This document shows, piece by piece, positions 11,998-23,925 of a stretch of DNA of 64,000 nucleotides; position 1 is the first letter of the stretch; each line of letters starts with the position of its first letter. The stretch covers positions 310,001-374,000 of the forward strand of contig JBAOKB010000077.1 in NCBI GenBank assembly GCA_037044905.1, given 5' to 3'. The translations under genes and the position numbers were made by a program. The notes beneath the pieces are model-generated. The model was not told the origin of the DNA. It was given only the letters and a program-made list of their open reading frames with translations, and searched no databases. This DNA comes from Hortaea werneckii (taxonomy: Eukaryota > Ascomycota > Dothideomycetes > Mycosphaerellales > Teratosphaeriaceae).

Positions 11998-13579
11998 ATG
12001 ACTGCCGGAGAATCTCCCTACACGGCTCCCTCGGCCCATGTCCGTCACGACTCTGGCGCCTCCATCGCATCCTCCCCGCTCACCTCCACATTCTCTTCGA
12101 GAGGTCACAATCGCTGGCCAAGTTCGAGCTCTTCGCTGGCCTCAACCCCTGAATCGCCTGCCAACGTCACCAAATCCCCTCTTCACGACTTGGTCGAAGA
12201 TCCCGCCGAACGAGAAGATTGCACGCAAGACCACCCCAACGACTCGGCCGACGAGCCCCTTTGCATCTGTGAGTTTGCTTCGTCCAGCCGTTTATTGAAA
12301 CGTGATTTCTGACCTCCGTAGGCGACACCCCCTTTTGCGAGCATCGTCCCAGCATCACCTCAATAACTGCATCAAACCCAGAGTGGACACCAGGCGATGA
12401 CTCCTTCAGTGATGGTGAGCTGCCCGCACCGCAGTCTACCAGTCGCCGAGTTTCCAGTGAAAATGCCCACGGAGGATCTTTGGCATCTCGACTCAGTCGC
12501 CATTGGCCGTCCATGTCTCGAAGGCGCAACAAGGATCAGGGCTCAGGAATGTCAAGCCCCTCCGTTCGCAGCGCTCCACCATCCCGAACCCCTTCGATCA
12601 GGATGCCGTCCCTCCGTGGCTCCATGGCGAACCTAGCCGAGACCGCATGTGGCGACACCCCACCACATACTCCTGCAGACGCCCAGCCTGAATTCAATTC
12701 CTCCAGTCGACCACGCGCAATCTCTAGGTCACAGCGGCCTCGCGATATCGAGCTTCCAGACCCAAAAGACACAGCTGACCGGCAAGAACTAGCCAGCACG
12801 CCGCTCCTTCCACCAATGATGGCTGAACACCTGAGTGAGTCGGCTGAAGAGCTCCTGACGTCGCCCTTGCAATCTCCGAAGATCGCGGATCCAATTGGTA
12901 CTCATGCCGGATCAATCCGCAGTACACCCAATCTGCTCCCTACAGGTGCTGGCATCCCTACCCCTCCACTCTCATCAAAGCCGTCGGTTGCCTCGATGGA
13001 TAACAGCAGGCGAGGTATGGGCCTTCAGCCAGCCTCTGAAATACCACCGATGACCATCTCCGAAGAGACAGACTACTGGTCTATCAAGCTGGGTCACGCA
13101 AACTTCCATATCGAACCTGAGCCTTACATTCCACAACATTGCACTCTTCAATCTTGCAAGCGCCTGCTTGACGACTGGGAGACTGCGCGCGCTGAATACA
13201 TGCGAGTCGCCGCCCACGTGAGCGAGCATTATGGACCGACTTCTCAAACCTATAAGCTCACCGAGCAGAAATGGTCAGAGATTGACGCCCAGTGGCGGTC
13301 TTATCACGAGCGTGCCAACCAGGAGGCGGGCGTGGACAGTGAAATAACTCTTTCCAACCTTTAGCTGAGACCCAGCGCGTGTCGAAGATGCCTTCTCTGA
13401 ATGATCCGCAACACCCTAGCAAATTTCCAGCAATTGCCGAAGGAGATATTGTTGGCCCTATGGTGCAATATGCCAAGATACAGCGGCGGCCGTCTTCAAG
13501 ACCAGCGATGCTGAGGTTGTTCACGGATCCAAGCTCCTTGCTCGGAGGGCGCGGCCCATTTGGGCTGCGTTCACGGTGA
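11998..13579 (+). CDS. Ser/Pro-rich conserved-looking hypothetical protein
   Basis: Exon 1 is 11998-12268; a 53-nt intron (GTGAGT..CGTAG) joins it to exon 2 from 12322, restoring LCICDTPFCEHRP. The first ATG in frame is 11998. Residues 1-330 are low-complexity Ser/Pro/Thr with phosphorylation-like SP/TP sites. The only folded-looking part is near residues 345-435: YWSIKLGHANFHIEPEPYI, LLDDWETARAEYMRVAAH and YKLTEQKWSEIDAQWR, probably helical. The frame closes at 13362-13364. A second frame just after it reads VSKMPSLNDPQHPSKFP and DIVGPMVQ to a stop at 13579, and I think this belongs to the same protein. Joining needs one missing base near 13360, or an intron of about 53 nt with a weak donor (13312-13364). 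No function can be given. Confidence 0.7.
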
Positions 13580-14392
13580 ATTTGGGGTTAAGCCTCTCCA
13601 CCAGTGTTATATTCCTACGCGACCATGATTACGAAACATTACGACGATTTCATACGCATGTGCATCGAGATCTCTAGTAGCATCTGAGTAGCATCTCTGC
13701 ATTTGTGATCCATTCTACGGTGTACCAAAAGTTCACATGATCGACCAGTGCTCGCGTCCACAGGCACACGCAGCAGAAAGCTACAGCGCTTTCTCATCTT
13801 GAAACGCGCATGGACTGATCGACACTCTCCGCAGTCGATCGTCGATGGCATTACGTGCTAGACCTGCCATTGTGCCAACTGGTCGTCATTCTTCACGGCT
13901 ATATGGGAGGTAATCTGTATAAGATACCCGGAGCAGCGAAAGTGTTAGATAGTGCGCAATTTGTTTTGCCCATCAAAGAGTCAGCATGGTTATTAGCTCG
14001 GAGCTTCCGAGCGCGAGTAAAAGTTGAATGCACAGAAGGCAGGTGTAGCTATTATTGAAAGTAGACAAACAAAGTAAGAAATTTTGGAAATCGATTGCCT
14101 TCCGCCTTTGCGCTGTGAGAAAAACATTTTCGCCAGCCGAGTACCTAGATACCTTTGCAAGGGCCCATGCCTTATGAAACGGAGCTAGGCAGGAAGATCT
14201 CTAGGGAACACTCACTTCTTCTGATATCCAGACATATGTACACGAATGTATGTAGCACGCTCTAAACTTGGGTAGTCCACATAGAAATCTAACGCCGAAG
14301 ATGTCACTTAACCATATCCGCACAGTATGAACAAAGACTCGCTTGCTACATCCACACCATATGCCCAAAAACGCTATGCATGTTTGTGAACG
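13580..14392. other. Intergenic, convergent
   Basis: About 0.8 kb between the convergent ends of the Ser/Pro-rich gene and the SUR7-type gene. Open frames are short and not protein-like. No repeat was recognised. Confidence 0.5.
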
Positions 14393-15536
14393 CTATATCA
14401 GAACGCTCGCTTGACAAGAGGAAAGCACAAGTTCCCGACCAAACGCCTCGCCACAATGAATGCCAATGCAAATGTTCTCAGGACTCCTCGTCTTTCTTGC
14501 GGCCAAAAGACCTCGCCGCTGTCGCATCGGCCTCTTTTCGCTGATACCTGGCGTCTCGCTGTCGTTCCACGCCTTCTTGCTGCCGCGCTTCTTGCCCCTC
14601 CGGACGTCTCGGCGGGAAGCACAACAGCAGCATTGTCCGAACATGATCAACCACGCGATGATGCTGGTGGCAGCCGCGACCCACATGAATGCGAACATCT
14701 GCACCCCCAGGTATGCTCCAATGTTGAGGGTGTTTTGGCTCGTGATCACATTCTTCATGACAACACCAAGCACAGTCCCGATGACAGTAGCAACAGTTGT
14801 GCACAGAGCGCCGAAAAAGACGAAGAAGACGATTGGCGCCGTGCCCCAGCGGGTGAAGACGCTTAGTGGGATGAGGAAGATCATCAGAAAGTTAAGGCAA
14901 GCGCCTGTGAGGAAAAGCCCAAACATCCAGTGCGACACGGTCCGGATCAGGGACAGAATGTTGTTGATTTCTGACGGCAAGGCGACTGGTGGAAAAGGCG
15001 TCAGCATGCTGGCAAAGACAGCATCGGCATTGATTTAGAAATTGACTCACTTGATGCCCCCGCCAAGAGCTCACTCTGTATGATTTCTACCGGGTTGAAC
15101 CAATACAGTGTTTTAGGATCCGAACAGTATGTCACTCCTTGTCCATTGTAGCCCTCGCAGAACCCCCACAGGCCAAAGTGATAGAAGTCGTGCAAGCCAA
15201 TCGTTCGTGCGATACTGTTCAGGATCTGGGCGTCCGGATAGCTCAACGGGACGACATTGGCCAGTTCAAGCGGATAAAGTAGATCTGCGACCTGACATTC
15301 CCCACAGCGGTATCTCCGACTTCTACGAGGATGAGGAACACGACGGAGATGAGGAGGAGGAAGGAGGCGAGCAGTGCCCAGAGGAGTCGAGGACGGGTCG
15401 CTCGTTTGATGACGGTCTTGGGAGGTTCATCGTTGGTGAGGGTCTGTTCGGAAGAGTCGTTCGAGTTGTCGCTGTAGTGCCTCCCATCGTCGGTAGAAGA
15501 GGCGCCTCGGTCGTCGCGGGTCCTGCGGCCGAACAT
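14393..15536 (-). CDS. SUR7/PalI-family claudin-like plasma membrane protein, with frameshifts
   Basis: Four-TM protein of the SUR7 family, associated with eisosomes/MCC domains of the fungal plasma membrane. Exon A is 15536-15051; a 65-nt intron (14986-15050) leads to exon B from 14985. TM1 is LLWALLASFLLLISVVFLILV. The extracellular loop has the claudin-like signature GLWGFCEGYNGQGVTYC. Then come LYWFNPVEII, SHWMFGLFLTGACLNFLMIF and two more TM segments, ending in QCCCCASRRDVR. Exon A breaks at 15259-15264: with one more T it reads IRLNLANVVPLSYPDAQ, as in homologues. A second likely missing base lies at 14535-14538 (A-run in the gene). With it the tail would end FGRKKDEES at 14478 (331 aa); as written it runs to 14393. 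Confidence 0.85.
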
Positions 15537-17736
15537 GTCGTTCGCAGGGGCGCTATTCCGTTTCTTTGCTCCTCGTTGCCCGTTTGGCCAATGCGGTGGG
15601 CTCAGTGGGAAGTTCTACGACGGCGTCTAGCGGCAGAGATGGGGGTGTAGGGTCGAGGGGTGAAACGGCAGTAGAGGTGTGGATGGTTGATAGGTAGATA
15701 GGTCCAGCAGAAGTGAATACAGTACTCTCACCTCGAACCTACCACAGCCGTCTGCACTGCCTACATCATCGTTATCATCAGAAAAACCCAACTATCTCCC
15801 CAAGCGCCAGCGAAAGCCAACGCGTCGACCCTGGCCGAGTCCAGTCTTCTCACAGCGACGAAACGTCATCTCGCTGTATTTGGATCATCCCAGGCATTTT
15901 CTTCTTAGCGTGAAGCTTATCTACGGCATGTAACTCGATAAATGTCAAATAGCACTTCCACACTTGTCTGCTAGTAGAGTACATGGTAGACAAGACGTCC
16001 TGACAGCGCGTACGATTTGCGAGCGCAGCGAGAGTCAATGGCAACCGATGTACCACCTCATCCTTCATGGCACCAACTCATCCCCTGTCTCACGATGTGC
16101 GGGTTGAGGGTCTGGTACGAAAAATGCATTAAAGGACTTGGCGCTTGATCATCCGCAGGCATCCGCGAAGTAGTTGCGCGGCCACGCTAGGATCGATGCT
16201 GGATCTGCTAAGACTTTGCCTCGAACGTCCCCCGAACTCTTCCATCACTTCTGGAAACGTCATGCTGATGAGGGTGCTGCGATGCAACTACTACTTCTAC
16301 AGAAGGTTTGTACTCGGTACATGATGGTGAGAGCGCGTCCAATGGCACACGCTCTGACATAGGAGGTACTGCACACTGTAGCATTTTGTTACATGCAATA
16401 TTACCAAGCACCCGGCATCTCAGCATTCGCTGACTCTGTCCGTATTGCTCTTGGGCTCTGTGCTTCACCATTCTCTCTATCGCTCTTCATTGGAGCAAGT
16501 CCTACCACCAAAGAGGATAGGTAAAGGGCAACATCACGCTCCTGCCCAGCTTCGTGCCATGAAGCTTGACAAAGAGACTTGGGTGACCGAAAGGCTGTGT
16601 GTCTTCTCGTCCACCCTGCTTTTTTGACCGCCATACACCTGCGCGCGGACGTAGAGTGATAAGAATATGACCTATGACCGGGAAAGGAAATGTGCGTCAA
16701 CCATCTAGCTGGATGTCACGATATCGACGGTCTGCACATCTCAAAACGATGTCATAGTGCTGTTTCGCGTTTCGAGCGGAAAGTCTCACTTGGATGATGA
16801 ATCTTCTACAGGTACCTGGTGCTCTGATCGGCCGGAGACGCACCTCAAGTGATATCTGCCTCCACCGTTGAGACCACATAACATCATTCGCAACTCCAAA
16901 GCCGCTGCGTTTACCCTTGTGTACAGCATGGCGTCTATAGCGCCTTGACGAGTGTGATGATCTATTGGCAGCTACCAACAAACCAGAAATACGCAAAAGC
17001 TCGGGTGTAAAGCGGCATGGTCACGATTTATGAGAACGAGTGGTAAGGTCCTTAGCCATCCAAAATGGTTAATGCTGCTTCTAGCTTCCAGCATATCGGC
17101 GTGTCTTCGTTTGGCTTGTCATTTGAGCGTATAGCTCAGGCCGACGAAATGAGCAAGCAACATCGTGATCTCCGTGAACGCCTGCTCTTCAGATGCTCAA
17201 TCATGTCTCTTGGGAGAAGTAGCTCGTATGCTCTGACCATCTTCAACCGGTTTCTATCACCTCTACGCTAGACCAAGCTACGTGGCGCATTCTTGCTTGA
17301 TGGTCGCATTTGGACTGGTATAGGTAGGTAGCAATTGCATGCATTCCTTCTTTATTTGACGATACACTGGCGTTAATGTCTTAAAGGATCCAGTACGTTT
17401 CAATCCGCTGTACCATTTAGCCTAGCTGGCTATCATAAAGTGGAACGTCCGTAGTACTTCGACTTGCTCCTACTGCAGGTATTCTGGCAGACATGTTATC
17501 ATCTACTGTTGGAATACTGACAAGCCATTGCTTGCCAGATTGGGCGGCTGTGATAACCTGATAAGTCTGTAAAGCCAGGGCACAGACCACCGAGTCGCGT
17601 CACAGCTTCATCATTCGGGGAGCGCGCTGGGGATTTCCCAAGGCACGTGCCTCGCAATAGCATTCTTCCCTACCTAGGTAGCACTCTACAGCTGAGGAGT
17701 TACACGAAATGCCCGGCGCATTGCCAGACCCATGAT
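15537..17736. other. Divergent intergenic region of 2.2 kb
   Basis: This lies between the start codons of the SUR7-type gene (minus) and CCZ1 (plus). Open frames are all short and lack motifs on both strands. I see no tRNA or repeat. It must contain both promoters. Confidence 0.5.
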
Positions 17737-20700
17737 ATGGCCGCTGCGGCGAAGGTGGTGCCTGCACAAGTGTCCTTCGTAGCTATCTACAACCCCAACC
17801 TCGGAACTACCGACGAGACCTTCGCCGACCAACTTGTCTTCTGGTATTCGCACACTGCCGCCGAGGCGCGCGCACAAGCGAGAAGAGATGGCAAGACAGA
17901 GCAGACGCGGACGGAAGAGGCGAGGGAGGAGCGTAACGAAAGTCTACGGCAGATAGGCCTTGCGCAGGGCATGGTCGGCTTTGCGAGGTAAGCGAGGAAA
18001 TCGCCAGCGGTCAGAGGGCAACGGAAGGTGACTGAGCAGACAGCTAGGACGTTTTCAGACGACGCGCCCGTGGACTCGGTAGAGACAGAAAAATCGCGTA
18101 TTGTGCTAAAAGAGTTAGAGCAAGGGTGGTGGATCCTTGCCGTATGTGGGATGCCTTCGTCAGCTGTTCGTCCGTCGCTGACTATGACACAGTCCATCGA
18201 TCTCTCACGTCTACCTTCTCCGGCCCCGGCAGAGTTCTCGAAGAAGGGTGGCGCCGAGGAAGGTGACTTGAAGCAGGGGGTGGAGTACTCATCCCGGGAA
18301 GTCTCGCCTCCTGCTTTGCTTGTACAGCAGCTACTGCAGGCCTACTATGTCTTCACGACACACCATGGCCCGTCCCTGAGCGAGATGTATGTTCGCCTAT
18401 CGAGAGAAAAGTTCTGTAGTACGTTGGATCGGTACTGGAGCCGATTCTGCAAAACATGGGACGTGTTGTTGCATGGCAACCCAGCGACAGATATTTTTTC
18501 CGGCATCAAGTTAGCCAGTGGGGGCGAGCTCGGCATGGGTGTTGGGGAGGAGGAGTGGGGAAGCGGAGAGCGTGAAGTGCTTGAAGATCTTACACGGAGG
18601 ACCGAAGGCATGGTAGATTGTGTCGTTTCTCGCTTCGGAGAACCCGCCAAAGCCATCGCGTCTGACGAGGACAGTCTGCCTGAGCACGAAGCGCTGCCAT
18701 GGATGGGTAGTGGTAACCGGCCCATAGCCTCGGATGGCGTCGTTTTTGGTGGCGTGGGCGCCATTTCCCGGTCTTCACTAAGAAACGTCTCGCTATGGAT
18801 ACGGCAAATATACACGTTGGGCGAACATGCATACGGCGTACGGGACAATCCGTTACGAGAACGACGAAAGCGCCGACGCCGTGACCCAATCGAGACACAG
18901 AAGGAGGCAGATGGTGAAAGTGTGAGACCAACAGGTTCGGAGGATGTTGATCCGGACCAGCTACGACAAAGAGTGCAGCGACAGGAAGCCGACAAACAGG
19001 GCGCTGAAGGCGATGGCGGCCAAGACCGTCTTGACACTTCTTTTCTACCTAAGGACAAGCGCCCACAAATATACGGTCGCACAGCTTCTCAAGACCACGC
19101 TCAAGATTCGCCCGAAAGAACGCCATCATTACAACCAGCCGATCCCCCAACAGGTTTTCCTCCGCCCATAGCGGGTGCGGCAGAGAACGCGTTAGGAACA
19201 AGGCCACGACAAACGCAGATGCTGATGGTACCGCTATGCAGCAAAAGGAGACAGCTGGGAGCAAGGATTCTGGCCATGGGACAACCATGGGCATACCGGA
19301 TACTTATATGAAATATTTGACGTTCGGTCTCAGCGAGCTTGGGAAGTCTAGAGCACAGCCGCAGCGACCGCTTGCGCATACACGAACGGCCAGCACGAGC
19401 TCAAGATTCAGCTCAAAGAAAACGGCGATAAAATCTTCGCAGCCAGCTCCGAAAGTCAAGAGCGATGGACCCTCGCCGCTTGCGACTCTGGATCCGATGC
19501 CCGAAGGCGGGAGCGTGAAAGCGAATATTGCCAATCTCAAAGGCAGGAGAACAAGGGACATTTTCTGATCGGACTCAAAGGTGACCTCGACAACCTGTTG
19601 ATCGGCTCTGATGAAGTAGAAGGAGGCTCTGAAGCTAGCTTGAGTGACCAAGGATCTCGCATCGTCCTCAGAACGCTTCAAATGGAGATGGCGCCACAAC
19701 GAAGCACGGCATCTCAACGCGAACAAGGTGTAGAGAGCGATGGAGAAAGCATGGCCCGGATATTGAACAGGAAAGCTCGAGAAGCAGACGATCCGGAAGC
19801 TTTCGAGCCTGAGAACCCCTTCAAGAGAGACTGGAGGAGACTGAGAGTTCTGGTGTATGTGCACCGACCTTTCATCTACTGTTTTCTCTTTGAAGACCGG
19901 ACGACGTCATTGCAATATAGTGCATTTTACAAGGAGCTGCATCGAAATCTAATGCCTATCCACAAGCCACTGTTGGGTAGCACCGATGTTAGGAAAGTGG
20001 CACAGAGAATCGAGGCAAGTCATGTCGAGGCCGAGGAAGACCCCGTACAGCCGGATTTTGCCAGTGTACGTTCTCAAGGCACGAATCGGCTACCCGCGAG
20101 AAGTGATGGCAAACATGCAAGCCGTAACAGGCCCATATTCGACCTCATCTTCGATCCGCAGCTTCTGACCGTCCATACCAGTGTACCTAACATTCCTGAG
20201 CCAGGCACATTCGCCGCAGAAGGCATGACTATGGGCACTGCGGCCGTCAATGGACAGGAGCAACTTCCAGCAGGGTGGTCTAGATTGGATGCTCTAAATG
20301 TGCACTCCCAGATTCTGAACACACTCGAATTTGTCCAGCGGAGCAGCGTTGGTGGAAAAGGGCAATGGGAGAGAACGAGTAAAACAAGCAGGGGTTGGTG
20401 GGTTGTTTGGATGAAGGTGCCAGATTCCCATTCGAGCTCCAGGGGCGCCGAGGCTAAGCGGCACTGCGAGAGCACGAATGAAGATGGAAGAGGCGAGCGA
20501 GTCGAGGCAAGCAGTGCTGCAACATTGCACGACGTTGAACCGGAAAGCACCAACGAGACTGACCAAACGCATCGCTCCGCTGGCAACACCTATCAATTCA
20601 GATCCGACTCATCCCGCATTGCCTTCTTGGTACGCAAATCGTCTGACCAGGCTGCCACTCCCTCAAAGACGCCTTCTTCCGGCAACAGAGTTACAAGTTC

Positions 20701-20848
20701 CATGTGGCAAAGTCTCGGTTTGCGAAGTGCAACTACAGAAGCACAGGCGGGCGGTGCAGGAGCTGGTTGGGGACCTGGAGCGCTCGCTGGAGGGTTGGGA
20801 TTGGATGCGAGGAGGTATGTCGAGGGTCTGATGAGCCTGAGTCGGTGA
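17737..20848 (+). CDS. CCZ1: Vacuolar fusion protein CCZ1 (Mon1-Ccz1 Rab7 GEF subunit), with two frameshifts
   Basis: With Mon1, Ccz1 activates Rab7/Ypt7 on late endosomes and autophagosomes. Exons: 17737-17987, 18048-18141 and 18193-20848; introns are 60 and 51 nt. The longin-like N-terminus reads PAQVSFVAIYNPNLGTTDET, QLVFWYS and LKELEQGWWILASIDLSRLP. The 51-nt intron keeps the frame when unspliced, but GTATGT..CACAG and the restored ASIDLSRL support it. Later landmarks are TYMKYLTFGLSELGK, ENKGHFLIGLKGDLDNL, LRVLVYVHRPFIYCFLFE and LGLDARRYVEGLMSLSR. One base is missing at about 19191-19200 (to reach NKATTNADADGTAM) and another at about 19531-19542 (to reach RQENKGHF). With both added the coding length is divisible by three, giving about 1000 aa. 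That is rather long for the family, mostly linker. Confidence 0.83.
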
Positions 20849-21304
20849 GGTCGAGCCAACAGTGTACTTTTCGTGGTCTCGATTTGAATCTATAATGAGC
20901 GTCAATGCCAGAGCATTAAATCAACAATCTCTCTCGTGCTAGAATGACCATTTCATCACCGTTCGGCTGAGGGAAGCTTGTTTGTCGAATCGATGGAAAG
21001 ACGCAAATAAAAACTCCGTTCGATTCTGGATCCTTCACCTAAGTCCAGCTCTGGTCTAGTCCAGCTATTTCAACTTGATCTACATTCGTATACTGTCCAC
21101 ACAGTGACTTGGGGATCGAGCTGAGAATTGAGCTGATATTTAAGTCAAAATTCTGCCAGAAGGCGATTGATTGTTGTCTTGGGAACGACTGTGGACGAGA
21201 AAAGGCAGAAGGTCAAATCGAAACTATCATTCGATTCGATAGCAAGTTGTCGTCGTAAAAGAGTAGTTCTCTCTCGCGGAACCAAGCTGTGCTTAGAATT
21301 CGAA

Positions 21305-21560
21305 CTTTATGGACTAATTTTCTTAGATTAAAGAACCTAGCGAGGGTATACAAGATACATAGGCTAATTCTTTTATATTAAAAGAACCTAACATAGGTAT
21401 ATAAGATATGAAGACTATGTCGTCCTAGCTAAAAGAAGTGTTAGGCTATATATAGGTACGTAACTTCAAGAGTCGTTCTCTTGCGTGAACTTAAGTTAGA
21501 TTTAAACCTCCGACTATACAGGCTAATTTCCTCGCATAAGAAGAACCTCCTACCTACGGC
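21305..21560. repeat. Diverged copies of a GGCTAATT..AAGAACCTA motif
   Basis: Three related units start near 21310 (GACTAATTTTCTTAGATTAA), 21360 (GGCTAATTCTTTTATATTAA) and 21520 (GGCTAATTTCCTCGCATAAG). Each is followed by AGAACCT and, in the first two, GGTATANAAGATA. A fourth relative lies at about 23132-23190 at the far end of the block. Confidence 0.7.
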
Positions 21561-22404
21561 AACATGTCCGGACGGGTATGTGTATAACCTATAAGAACCG
21601 TAGAGAATCTAAAGTCGCTGTAGCGTAAAGCGCGACATAAGAATGGTTCTTTTTCGCGCACTGACGCCCAACTTGGATCTTTATCACATTGCCTTGTTCT
21701 CCATAGTCGAAAGAATGGGGTCCTTGAGCAATTTGTGTTTATCGGCCATTCTACTTTGCAAAAGCTGTCAGTCGCGATCTTATTGAAAGATTCATTGATA
21801 GACCTATGGTGAAAGGCTCCTGAACTGCAGCTTTGGACAAGATGGCAACGACAAGAAGAGACTAGACTTTGCGTACCCTCGATCAGCGGCGTGAGAGGCG
21901 GCCACGCAGCAGTTTTCTCCGACAACGGTCGACGATCAAAGTTTGACCGCTTCTCTCCAGTTACGTCCGAACATTCACCACCGCGCAAAGGTCGAGTCTT
22001 GCAAAGATTTATCCAACATCATACATGACGGTCAAATCCAAGCCGTCCTCGTGTCCGAATCAAGCTCTCGATGTCGACTCCGGTGCTCGATCCTGTCTGG
22101 TTGTTGCACAAAATGGACGCCTGGAACTCTCGAGTGATTTCACAATGCGCCTGTGATCAGCGGTCTGAACATCAACGGGTTGTGAGGCCGTAGAGGGTCC
22201 TCCTCCGATTCAGCTTCAAAATCAAAGCCTCCTCATCACACGTCCCCCTCAACACCGTGCGGTCTTCAGGGGACTCCTGTGTTCCGACGCACCGGTTCAC
22301 TGAGCTTCATGTTTGTAAGAACCCAAATTGTATGCAAAAGAGCCAAAGATCAATGTAGGTAGCGCATAAGAACCGCCGAGGCAAGCGAAGTTGTTGCTAA
22401 GCGG

Positions 22405-23200
22405 AGGACATACTACATTGAGAACAGTTCTCTCGTTCGAGAGGATACCGTAACTATATTCTTATATACTATATTTTGTTCTCTACGGTCTAAAGAACGC
22501 AGCGCACATATAAAAGATCTAGAAAGTAGAAGTTCGTAGATATTAGAATAGTCTAAGGGAAGTATAGCGTTACTAGAGCGGGAGACTTACTAAATTAAGA
22601 ACAGTTCTTTCTTATAAAGATATTATACTTCAATTATTTAAAGCGTTATGTTGTTCTTCTTATTCTAAAGAATCTAGTAGACATATAAAAGATCCAAAAA
22701 TTTAGAGACTTTAAATATAAGATTAGTCGGGCAAGCGACACGGGATTTACTAGATTAAGAACGATTCTTTTACAAAAGAATAGCGTTCCAAAGTAATTTA
22801 TAGTATCGATCTCGTTCTTCTTAGTCTAGAGAATCTAGCGAACGTATAAAAGATTTAAAAACCTAGAAACCTTAGATATAGGGATAATTAGGTAAGGGTA
22901 AGTACTAAGGCAAGTAGCGGGGGAGATAAAGAATAGTTCTTTTATACGGCATTTAGGAGGTATAGTTAAACTATTATTGCATATATCAATTGTTAAAAGA
23001 CCAAAGAACCTAGAATTAGTAAACAAGCCGCCGTATCTATGTAACAAAGTACTATTTACTAAAGCAGCGCGGTGCCAAAGGCGAAGAATAGTTCTTTTTA
23101 TAACTTTATATTGTATTTAGATTATTAGTTATATAGGCAAATTCTCCCGTATTAAAAGAACCTAGCGCACGTGTGCAAGATGCAAAGACTGCGTCGTCTA
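22405..23200. repeat. Degenerate tandem array, about five copies of a 155-177 bp unit
   Basis: The marker AGAAC(A/G)(G/A)TTC / AGAATAGTTC recurs at 22421, 22598, 22758, 22930 and 23085, with spacings of 177, 160, 172 and 155 bp. A second marker, AAAGAA(C/T)CNAG(C/A)G followed by ATATAAAAGAT-like sequence, recurs near 22493, 22667, 22838, 23003 and 23155 in the same order. The copies differ mostly by C/T and G/A changes and small gaps. The marker is itself an imperfect inverted repeat (AGAAC..GTTCT). This looks like an old tandem repeat decayed by RIP. Confidence 0.75.
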
Positions 23201-23348
23201 GGGTAGAAGAATAATCGGGTTATCCTGATTGGAGTCGGTATGGGTCTCTGTTCTGTCCACCTCTTGTACACTCTTCGCATGCTGCATGGATGTACATGAG
23301 CACCCTGAAAGAACAGCCACGAGTCTATCAAAGGGGTTCTCATGATGC

Positions 23349-23497
23349 AGTCCTCACGCAATTCGGTTCTCACGAAATTACGGTTCTCACAAAAAATCCG
23401 TTCTTACAAAATCTGGGTTCTCATGAAATTTGGGTTCTCACGAAATTTCCGTTCTTACGAAATTCGGTTCTCACGAAATTCGGATCTCACAAAGTTG
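23349..23497. repeat. Minisatellite with a 16-18 bp unit (GGTTCTCACGAAATTC)
   Basis: About nine consecutive units of the form GGTTCTCACGAAATTC with small variations (GTTCTTACAAAATCTG, GGTTCTCATGAAATTTG, GGATCTCACAAAGTTG). The frames through it encode a VLTKFGSHEI-type repeat, but no start context or flanking coding sequence suggests it is translated. Confidence 0.88.
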
Positions 23498-23925
23498 AAT
23501 GACTTCGCGTCGCCGCACAAGCCAAACACAACAACGTAGGCCCTTGAAAAAGTGGAATGTGCGAAAGATCGTAAGACAAAGGTAGTCTGTTGAGAATTAT
23601 CGGCCAGTTGAGGGCAGTGTTGCGCTTGTCCCTGCACGTGTAGATGAGATGGCGAAAGGCGCTGTCTCAGAGCGGAAGCGCGGCGTACCAGTTGCAATAA
23701 TGACATTTCCCTCGGGTCGTCACAGACTCAATTGCCACAGCAAATGGTTCAAGAAAGGAGATAAAAGCGAACACTCGGCGGTGAGAGCCGGGAGAAAATG
23801 AACGAGCGCTAAGAAAAACCTGTTGATAATTCAGTAGTAAGTTGAGAGCTTCGGATATCAAATGTACAGTCTATATGCAACAGTTCCATTCCTTTACACC
23901 TGGACAAAACATTAAAATTTCGGAT

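Larger units (their letters stand above)
20849..23925. other. AT-rich repeat-bearing intergenic block
   Basis: Three kilobases without a believable gene. The left edge (20849-21290) is ordinary 3' flank. From about 21290 to 23200 the sequence becomes visibly AT/TA-rich with many short related repeats (AGAACCTAGCG, AAGATNNAAA, GTTCTTTT), listed separately. This composition resembles DNA damaged by repeat-induced point mutation (RIP). No transposase or reverse transcriptase reading frame survives. A minisatellite closes the block at 23349-23497. Confidence 0.65.

Noticed and set aside
15080..15100. B-box-like GGTTGAACC as a tRNA hint
   Set aside because: It lies inside coding sequence of the SUR7-type gene (YWFNPVEII); no cloverleaf could be formed. 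Similar hits elsewhere also failed.
18142..18192. Treating the CCZ1 51-nt segment as coding because it stays in frame
   Set aside because: It has GTATGT and CACAG ends, and its removal restores ILASIDLSRL, as expected for the family.
23290..23502. Repeat-encoded VLTKFGSHEI protein
   Set aside because: It is a translation of the minisatellite with no flanking coding exon.
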